DNA from: Streptacidiphilus pinicola
GTDB lineage: Bacteria; Actinomycetota; Actinomycetes; Streptomycetales; Streptomycetaceae
Reading direction: 5' to 3'
Assembly (NCBI RefSeq): GCF_003258295.1
Contig: NZ_QKYN01000085.1
Coordinates: 1-32,058 of the forward strand
Length of the DNA stretch: 32,058 bases
The position numbers and the translations under genes are program-made. Below, piece by piece: positions 25,852 through 32,058 of the stretch (its first letter is position 1; each line of letters begins with the position of its first letter). The notes below the pieces were generated by a model. That model was not told the origin of the DNA, ran no database searches, and saw nothing but the letters and a program-made list of their open reading frames with translations.

Positions 25852-25885
25852 GATGCGGCTCAGACCCGGATGCGGCTCAGACCCG
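25852..25885. repeat. 2 x 17-bp tandem duplication over the RDD gene stop codon
   Basis: GATGCGGCTCAGACCCG occurs at 25852-25868 and 25869-25885. The second copy contains the stop codon and last residues of the RDD gene; the first copy lies just beyond it. Confidence 0.85.
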
Positions 25886-26347
25886 GACCTCGACCGTACC
25901 GACCGCCTTGTCGTGCAGGCCGCGGCCGTCCCGGTCCCAGATCAGCGCCGGAACAGCGAGGACCAGCAGGAAGGTCCGCAGCGCCACCTGACCGACACTG
26001 GCGCGGCCGCCGTTCAGGCTGATCACCCGCAGACCGAGCAGCTTCTTGCCTGGGGTCGCCCCGACCGTCCCCAGGGTCAGCACACTGACCAGGAAGAACA
26101 GCACGGTGATCCAGATGTTGACCTCGTTGACGTGCCGGTTCGCGATCAGCGCGAACGCGACCAGGTAGCAGAGGAACCAGTCGATCACGAGGGCGCCGAG
26201 CCGGCGTCCCGTGCCGGCGATCGATCCCGGCCCCTCCTCGGGCAGACCGAGGCGCTTGCCGCGGTAGCCGAATTCGGCACCCATTTGCTCAGCGCCGGCC
26301 CGCGGGCCCTCGATCCAGCTGCCAATGGCTTTACGACTCTCATCCAC
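25877..26347 (-). CDS. RDD family membrane protein
   Basis: A 156-residue protein with an RDD domain (Pfam RDD, named for conserved Arg-Asp-Asp). The first conserved region is GTGRRLGALVIDWFLCYLVAF, with Arg and Asp in the first membrane segment. Two more hydrophobic segments follow (NIWITVLFFLVSVLTLG; TFLLVLAVPALIW), and the last conserved Asp is in DRDGRGLHDKAVGT. GATPGKKLLGLRVI is the family's cytoplasmic loop. RDD proteins are proposed to be ion exchangers or transporters, but this is not established here. GTG 26347 was chosen because TACTGT lies seven bases upstream (leaderless); earlier in-frame starts would fall in or before that box. The gene is divergent from glnA. Confidence 0.88.
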   Translation of the reverse strand: MDESRKAIGSWIEGPRAGAEQMGAEFGYRGKRLGLPEEGPGSIAGTGRRLGALVIDWFLCYLVAFALIANRHVNEVNIWITVLFFLVSVLTLGTVGATPGKKLLGLRVISLNGGRASVGQVALRTFLLVLAVPALIWDRDGRGLHDKAVGTVEVRV

Positions 26348-26354
26348 GCCCACC

Positions 26355-26360
26355 ACAGTA
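26355..26360 (-). promoter_or_regulatory. Candidate -10 box (leaderless) for the RDD gene
   Basis: TACTGT on the minus strand matches TANNNT and ends seven bases before GTG 26347. A -35 box is not evident. Confidence 0.4.
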
Positions 26361-26443
26361 GCCCGGCCGCCGACCCCGTCCGGAGACCACCCCCGCGCCC
26401 GGCCCGCAGGGCATCGGCACGGCACCCGCAGACCTCGAAAATC

Positions 26444-26469
26444 GGTCTAGACCACTCACTGGAGAGTGA
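26444..26469. promoter_or_regulatory. Two small palindromes in the RDD/glnA gap
   Basis: GGTCTAGACC (26444-26453) is a perfect 10-bp palindrome, followed by TCACT-GGAG-AGTGA (26456-26469). They lie 73-98 bp upstream of the GlnR box. Their role is unknown. Confidence 0.3.
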
Positions 26470-26541
26470 ACGCCGCTCACCGGACCGACGGCACAAGAGA
26501 CCAGCAACTGGGCGGGTCGCCCCCTCTCCGGGGGTAGGCGG

Positions 26542-26579
26542 TTAACATCGGCGAAACATATGGGTCACGGCCGAGAAAC
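26542..26579 (+). promoter_or_regulatory. GlnR box upstream of glnA
   Basis: TTAAC-n6-GAAAC-n6-GTCAC-n6-GAAAC (half-sites at 26542, 26553, 26564, 26575) matches the tandem a1-b1-a2-b2 GlnR operator (gTnAC-n6-GaAAC, 22-bp repeat), with both GaAAC sites perfect. GlnR is the global nitrogen regulator of Streptomyces and glnA is a known target. The box ends 95 bp before the glnA start. Confidence 0.88.
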
Positions 26580-26674
26580 GGCCACTTCCTATGGTTTCGA
26601 GAACCGGTATCGCCGGACGGGACCGGCGGTCCGCACCCGCAATCCCGGCACTCCGCCGGGGCCGAGGAGGATGG

Positions 26675-28090
<1,416 letters not shown>

Positions 28091-28153
28091 GTTCTGAACC
28101 GCTGGGGCCCCGCTCACCGCTCGGCCCCCGCGGAGGCCACACATGCACGCACC

Positions 28154-28186
28154 GAGCCCCGCCGCTCCCCCGGAGCGGCGGGGCTC
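28154..28186 (+). terminator. glnA terminator
   Basis: A perfect 15-bp inverted repeat (28154-28168 with 28172-28186) closes a 3-nt loop, 63 bp after the glnA stop. Confidence 0.85.
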
Positions 28187-28188
28187 CG

Positions 28189-28233
28189 CGTTTCGCCGCC
28201 CGGTGTTTCGCCTCCCGGTGTTTTGCCGCTCGT
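28189..28233. repeat. 3 x 15-bp degenerate tandem repeat after glnA
   Basis: Units at 28189-28203, 28204-28218 and 28219-28233 share the pattern (C/T)GTTT(C/T)GCC(G/T)C(C/T)CG(G/T). They are intergenic, directly after the glnA hairpin and before the glycosylase start. Confidence 0.7.
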
Positions 28234-28275
28234 TGCGGCTCGCGACCCGAGGCACCCGCGGGCAGACTTGAGGGC

Positions 28276-29151
28276 ATGCCAGAACTGCCCGAGGTGGAGT
28301 CGCTCACACAGTTCCTCGGCGAGCACCTCGTCGGACGGACGGTCGAGCGTGTGTATCCCGTCTCGGTGGCGGCGCTCAAGACCTACGATCCGCCGATCAC
28401 CGCGCTCGAAGGACAGGCCTTCGACGGCGCGGGACGCCATGGCAAGTTCCTCGACCTGCGGGCCGGGGAGCTTCACCTGGTCATCCACCTGGCTCGGGCC
28501 GGCTGGGTGCGCTGGAGTGACAAGGTGTCGCCGGATCCCCCACGGCCGGGCAAGGGCCCGCTGGCCCTGCGGGTCCGGCTGGCGTCGACGGACGCGGGGG
28601 CCGCGCCCGGCTTCGACGTGACCGAGGCGGGGACGCAGAAGCATCTCGCGGTGTACCTGGTCCGGGACCCGCAGGAAGTGCCAGGCATCGCGCGGCTCGG
28701 ACCCGATCCGTTGTCGGGCGAGGTGACGCCGGGGGCGTTCGCCGCGCTGCTGGCGGCGGAGCGCCGCCAGGTCAAGGGCGTGCTGCGGGACCAGTCCGTC
28801 CTGGCAGGCATCGGCAACGCCTACTCGGACGAGATCCTGCATGCGGCGCGGCTGTCCCCGTTCAAGCTGGCGGCCAACCTCAGCGAGGAGGAGGTCGCCG
28901 GCCTCTTCGCCGCGATGCACACCACGCTGGCCGAGGCCGTCGAACGCGCCCGTGGGCTCCCGCTGCGCGACCTCAAGGCCGAGAAGAAGAGCGGGCTGCG
29001 TGTCCACGGCCGGACCGGCGAACCCTGCCCGGTCTGCGGCGACACGATCCGCGAGGTCTCCTTCGCCGACTCCTCCCTGCAGTACTGCCCCACCTGCCAG
29101 ACGGGCGGCACGCCGCTGGCCGACCGCCGGATGTCCCGGCTGCTGAAGTAG
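28276..29151 (+). CDS. Fpg/Nei family DNA glycosylase
   Basis: A 291-residue formamidopyrimidine-DNA glycosylase/endonuclease VIII family protein that excises oxidised bases. The catalytic N-terminal Pro2 and Glu3 are in MPELPEVESL. The beta-domain lysine is in GRHGKFLDL, and the helix-two-turn-helix Asn in SVLAGIGNAYSDEIL. A C-terminal zinc finger C-P-V-C ... C-P-T-C is complete, followed by GTPLADRRMSRLLK where Fpg has its DNA-contacting Arg. The central region departs from E. coli Fpg (EAGTQKHLAVYLV), so substrate preference is open. The ATG must be 28276 because Pro2 acts as nucleophile after Met removal. GAGGG lies only one base away; CAGACT seven bases upstream may be a leaderless -10. 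Confidence 0.92.
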   Translation: MPELPEVESLTQFLGEHLVGRTVERVYPVSVAALKTYDPPITALEGQAFDGAGRHGKFLDLRAGELHLVIHLARAGWVRWSDKVSPDPPRPGKGPLALRVRLASTDAGAAPGFDVTEAGTQKHLAVYLVRDPQEVPGIARLGPDPLSGEVTPGAFAALLAAERRQVKGVLRDQSVLAGIGNAYSDEILHAARLSPFKLAANLSEEEVAGLFAAMHTTLAEAVERARGLPLRDLKAEKKSGLRVHGRTGEPCPVCGDTIREVSFADSSLQYCPTCQTGGTPLADRRMSRLLK

Positions 29152-29181
29152 GCGGACCGGTGCGGACCGGTTCGGACCGGT
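29152..29181. repeat. 3 x 10-bp tandem repeat after the glycosylase gene
   Basis: GCGGACCGGT (29152-29161), GCGGACCGGT (29162-29171) and TCGGACCGGT (29172-29181) start at the glycosylase stop codon. Confidence 0.8.
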
Positions 29182-29294
29182 GCCACGGAACACTCCATCG
29201 AGCGATGGCGTGACTACTTTCCGTCACGTACTGTGTCCTCACCGTCAGGTGCGTACACGATGCACCTCGTGCCGGGAGGGAGGTGTCCGTCGCC

Positions 29295-29645
29295 ATGGGC
29301 GCTGGCAACGGCTACCGCGTCGACGTGACCGCACTGCAGGCGACGGTGCGCCAACTGCGATCCATCGCGGACGACTTGGACACCCCGCGCACGTCCGCAC
29401 GCTATGACACGGCCATCCCGCACGGCACCCTCGGCAGCGGCTTCGCCGGCGCCACAGCACTGGCGGACAAGCACGACGAGCTGCGGGACTGGCTCGGATC
29501 GATGATCGCGGAACTGCAGGGGTTCATCGAGCGCTACAGCGGCGAGACGAAGTCCGCGGCGGACGCGTACGAGGAGCAGGAGCACCGCACCCAGCAGGAC
29601 TTCTTCTCCGCGGCGGCCTCCGCCGGGGGCGGCGGAGCGGCGTGA
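29295..29645 (+). CDS. Small WXG100-like (ESX/type VII) protein
   Basis: A 116-residue, entirely helical-looking protein (YRVDVTALQATVRQLRSIADDLDT; GFAGATALADKHDELRDWLGSMIAELQGFIERYSGETKSAADAYEEQEHRT), ending in a Gly/Ala tail. The size, the two long amphipathic helices and the YxxxE-like element near the C-terminus (YEEQE) resemble WXG100/EsxA-type type VII secretion substrates, although the central W-x-G is replaced by the segment GSGFAGA. GGAGG (29279-29283) is 11 bases before ATG 29295; GTG 29283 is an alternative that would add four residues. It overlaps the next gene by four bases (GTGA), so the two proteins are probably made together and may form a pair. Confidence 0.75.
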   Translation: MGAGNGYRVDVTALQATVRQLRSIADDLDTPRTSARYDTAIPHGTLGSGFAGATALADKHDELRDWLGSMIAELQGFIERYSGETKSAADAYEEQEHRTQQDFFSAAASAGGGGAA

Positions 29646-30958
29646 GCGGGGCGTTCGGCGGCGCCGACATCACTACCCTGCGCGCGATGATCGCTGACGC
29701 CAATCCGGAGACACTCGACTCGGTGGCTGCGAAGTGGGCGGCGGTGGACCTGGCCCTCCAACGGGCCCAAGAGGACCTTCTGCACCACACCACGGCCGCC
29801 ACCACCCACTGGACGGGTTCCGCGGCCGACGCCTTCACCGCCCGCGCCACCGTACTCCACCACGCCCTCGGCGCCGGCGCGTCCTACGCCTCCCACGCCT
29901 CCTCCGGCGTCTCCTATGCCGCCGACGCCCTCCGAACCGCCCGCTACGACATGCCCCCAGAACCCGCCTCCCTCGACGGGGTAGTCACGGCCGAGCAGGC
30001 CCAGGCGACGGGCACGGCCGTGGACGCCTTGCACGAACAGCAGCGCCGCAAGGCCGTGACGGTGATGGAAACCCTGGAACGCCGCTACGCGGCGGCCTCG
30101 GAGATGATCGGGACGCCCCAGACATCGAGGATTAGTTTCGATCACGGAACATTCCCCGACAGTCCGCCACGCAGTGTTAATCTCAGCCCAGCGGAAAAGG
30201 CTGACTTTCCCTCAGGGCAGGCCAGCAAGATGGACATTCCGGTCAGGAACGGCCTAATTCCCGCACAAGGCCGTGCGCCAGAAAATAATACCCAGGGCCC
30301 AGACTCCCTCTCGAAGATGTCCAATGACACCGAGACAGCAAGCAGCACTACCCTGACCAGCGACTCATACCAATCAAGCAGTCAGGGATACGATCCGGGA
30401 GAAAGCAGCAAAGAAGGTGCAGGAGCAAGGCTAGAGCAACAAATGGTGGTGCCTTCGAGCATCGATAGAAGCACGGGCGAGCCACCCGCACACGCACTCG
30501 ACACTACGCCAGCAACTGCCCTTCGGGGACAATCTCAGACTATTCGCCACCAGCTGAAGAGTTGGCCGCCCGAAAGAGATTCATCGACACTACCCCTGGC
30601 CAGCAAAAACCAAGCCCGGACCACCACAAATACCGAGCGCTCATCAAGAGGCCTGAGATTCAAGGTTGGCAGATCCGGTGCAATCGAGAAAAATCAGCGG
30701 ATCGGCACGAGTGCACCCATTCCGGAAGTCATCGGCGGAACAGCATGCGAAACCTACGACGTGAGACGTCCGATCGACAATCCCGCCACTCAAGCACTCG
30801 CAGCCCAACCAGGAGAATTCGGTGCCCCAGGCGTGGCCATGCACGCGAGCACTGGCCGGGCATCAAACCAGTCCCGTCGCCGCCCTCAGTACCTGTCCGA
30901 AGATCCGCAGCACTGGATTGACCCCTCGAAATCAAATCCGCACGTTATCGACCGATAG
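29642..30958 (+). CDS. WXG-domain protein with unrecognised C-terminal region
   Basis: A 438-residue protein. Residues 1 to about 150 are helical with a WXG-type turn (THWTGSAADAF), like ESX/type VII secretion substrates, and have normal high-GC codons. From about residue 160 (base 30120) composition falls to about 52-55% GC and the protein becomes Ser/Thr/Asn/Gln-rich and apparently disordered. It contains no recognised domain up to the C-terminus (VGRSGAIEKNQRIGTSAPIP; RPQYLSEDPQHWIDPSKSN). The design of a conserved secretion head with a changed tail resembles polymorphic secreted proteins, but no toxin motif is identifiable and no obvious immunity gene follows. GTG 29642 overlaps the preceding stop. 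A mycosin-like protease gene starts 13 bp downstream. Confidence 0.75.
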   Translation: MSGAFGGADITTLRAMIADANPETLDSVAAKWAAVDLALQRAQEDLLHHTTAATTHWTGSAADAFTARATVLHHALGAGASYASHASSGVSYAADALRTARYDMPPEPASLDGVVTAEQAQATGTAVDALHEQQRRKAVTVMETLERRYAAASEMIGTPQTSRISFDHGTFPDSPPRSVNLSPAEKADFPSGQASKMDIPVRNGLIPAQGRAPENNTQGPDSLSKMSNDTETASSTTLTSDSYQSSSQGYDPGESSKEGAGARLEQQMVVPSSIDRSTGEPPAHALDTTPATALRGQSQTIRHQLKSWPPERDSSTLPLASKNQARTTTNTERSSRGLRFKVGRSGAIEKNQRIGTSAPIPEVIGGTACETYDVRRPIDNPATQALAAQPGEFGAPGVAMHASTGRASNQSRRRPQYLSEDPQHWIDPSKSNPHVIDR

Positions 30959-31580
30959 CCACAGAGGGAAAATGACAAAGAAAGCCTGGAGAGCAGGCTC
31001 TTGCATCGCAATCTTTTGCTGCACCTGCAGCGCCCTCTCGACGCAATCAGCAGCCGATTCGGTCCGAGACGCCGAGTGGCCCCTCGCCGCTTTCCATGTG
31101 CGAGACGAAGTATGGCCGCACTCCATGGGGAAGAGTGTCACCGTCGCAGTAATTGACAGCGGCGTGAGACCAACCCATCTTGATTTGAGAGGCCAGGTCC
31201 TAAACGGGGCCGACTTTATCGCACACACTGGCTCACCCGTTACCTGTGATCACGACCAGCACGGCCACGGAACAGCCGTATCCAGTCTGATCATGGGACA
31301 CGGGCACAGCGACGGCAATAGCGACGGAATCGAAGGGCTGGCCCCTCAAGCCAAAGTCATGCCTCTGGCAATTGGCACGGGATCGGACAGCATGCAAGAA
31401 GCTGCCACCGCAATCGATTTCGCCGTCAGCCACGGCGCAAGCATTATCAATATGTCCTTTTCATCTCCTTCCGGAACGCCAGCAATGCAGACTGCGGTCG
31501 CTCGCGCGATCGCACATGGGGTGGTTGTTGTAGCTGGAGCAGGCAATGACAGCGCAGGCAGACTTGCCTGGCCCGCTGCC
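30120..31580. other. Low-GC segment across two type VII genes
   Basis: Hand counts: 30301-30360 is 33/60 GC, 30361-30420 is 31/60, 31441-31500 is 29/60. Flanking lines 29881-29940 (44/60) and 31741-31800 (43/60) are normal for the window. The borders fall within two genes, near 30120 and near 31560-31600. Confidence 0.7.
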
Positions 31581-32058
31581 TACCCCGGGGTGGTCGCGGT
31601 AGGGGCCGTTGATGTGGAGGGGAAGCCGTGGGTGGATTCGAACTACGGGCCCGGGCTCACGCTGACCGCACCCGGGGTCAATATCGTGGCCGCCGGCGCG
31701 AACAGTGACAGTGAATACCGGGTGTCCGACGGGACGAGTGATGCGGCGGCGTATGTGTCGGCGGAGGCCGCGCTGGTGCGGGCGGAGTATCCCGGGTTGA
31801 CCGCGGGGCAGGTGGTGAATCGGATGGTCAAGTCGGCCGTGAATCCCACCGGGCGGGTGCGTGACGATCACTACGGTTACGGGATCATCCGGCCCGATGC
31901 GGCGCTCACGTTCGACATTCCGCCCGGTCCGCCCGGAGGGCCGTTGGGGCAGGGCGGGGTGGCGGCGACTGGGCAGGCGACGCCGGAGGCTGCCGTGGCT
32001 GTGGGGTCAGCGGGGAAGGTTGGGCAGGCCGGAGGGGATGGGGTGGCGATTGCAGGGG
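30972..32058 (+). CDS. Mycosin-like S8 subtilase, 3' truncated by window edge
   Basis: An open frame of at least 362 codons with no stop before the window ends. It is a subtilisin-family serine protease of the mycosin (type VII secretion-associated) kind. The N-terminus is a signal peptide with four cysteines (MTKKAWRAGSCIAIFCCTCS). The catalytic triad is visible: Asp62 in VAVIDSGV, His99 in QHGHGTAVSS, Ser256 in DGTSDAAAYVSA; the oxyanion-hole Asn192 is in VAGAGND. After the catalytic domain a Pro/Gly-rich linker (PPGPPGGPLGQGG) begins, as in mycosins that end in a membrane anchor. GAGGG is a few bases before ATG 30972. The first 200 or so codons are low-GC and the rest high-GC with G-ending codons. 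It probably processes secreted or machinery proteins outside the membrane. Confidence 0.88.
   Translation, partial: MTKKAWRAGSCIAIFCCTCSALSTQSAADSVRDAEWPLAAFHVRDEVWPHSMGKSVTVAVIDSGVRPTHLDLRGQVLNGADFIAHTGSPVTCDHDQHGHGTAVSSLIMGHGHSDGNSDGIEGLAPQAKVMPLAIGTGSDSMQEAATAIDFAVSHGASIINMSFSSPSGTPAMQTAVARAIAHGVVVVAGAGNDSAGRLAWPAAYPGVVAVGAVDVEGKPWVDSNYGPGLTLTAPGVNIVAAGANSDSEYRVSDGTSDAAAYVSAEAALVRAEYPGLTAGQVVNRMVKSAVNPTGRVRDDHYGYGIIRPDAALTFDIPPGPPGGPLGQGGVAATGQATPEAAVAVGSAGKVGQAGGDGVAIAG

Noticed and set aside
26591-26674. Longer glnA start at ATG 26591
   Set aside because: The extra residues are Arg-rich and unlike any glutamine synthetase; the GAGGAGG ribosome site fits ATG 26675.
28189-28233. The 15-bp repeats after glnA as a CRISPR-like array
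   Set aside because: The units abut without spacers and are degenerate; there are no cas genes.

Overview
The window is very GC-rich (about 70% or more by eye), with densely packed genes, frequent GTG starts, short overlaps and strong palindromic terminators. Gene content and order (an E2 acyltransferase gene, lipB-lipA, glnA with a GlnR box, DUF4191 and RDD membrane proteins, TPR regulators) point to an actinomycete of the Streptomycetaceae (Streptomyces, Kitasatospora or a close relative). No rRNA, tRNA, CRISPR array, insertion sequence or prophage was recognised.

Layout. (1) 1-3132: 3' end of the lipoylated E2 gene (sucB/dlaT), a DUF4240 protein, a GNAT acetyltransferase and a TIGR01777-type NAD-dependent epimerase. 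(2) 3142-12947: a complete assimilatory nitrate locus. On the minus strand nasC, an FAD reductase, nirB, nirD and narK form one tightly coupled operon. Divergently, nnaR (a HemD-like domain fused to a winged helix) overlaps a sirohydrochlorin chelatase gene that supplies the siroheme of NirB. (3) 13204-16404: an FAD-dependent amine-oxidase/desaturase-like flavoprotein and, convergent to it, a large Cro/C1-TPR regulator with a glycine-rich linker. (4) 16703-20823: 3-hydroxybutyrate dehydrogenase, an MHS-family symporter and a GAF-PucR regulator, probably one uptake/catabolism module. (5) 20836-22516: an aldo/keto reductase gene followed by a TetR gene, with a 22-bp palindrome over the predicted -35 box. 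(6) 22654-24605: lipB and lipA, which make the lipoyl cofactor used by the E2 at the left edge. (7) 24763-28090: a small conserved protein, DUF4191 and RDD membrane proteins, and glnA preceded by a textbook GlnR box. (8) 28276-32058: an Fpg/Nei DNA glycosylase, then a type VII secretion-type module: a small WXG100-like protein, a longer WXG protein with an unrecognised C-terminal region, and a mycosin-like subtilase cut off by the window edge.

Themes. Nitrogen assimilation is concentrated here: nitrate uptake, reduction to ammonium, siroheme supply, and glutamine synthetase 15 kb away. The most unusual region is the right end, where about 1.45 kb of much lower GC spans the 3' part of the long WXG gene and the 5' part of the mycosin gene while both flanks stay at about 72% GC. 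This suggests a replaced or imported cassette. Short tandem duplications of 10-18 bp recur across the window; those inside genes are all multiples of three.
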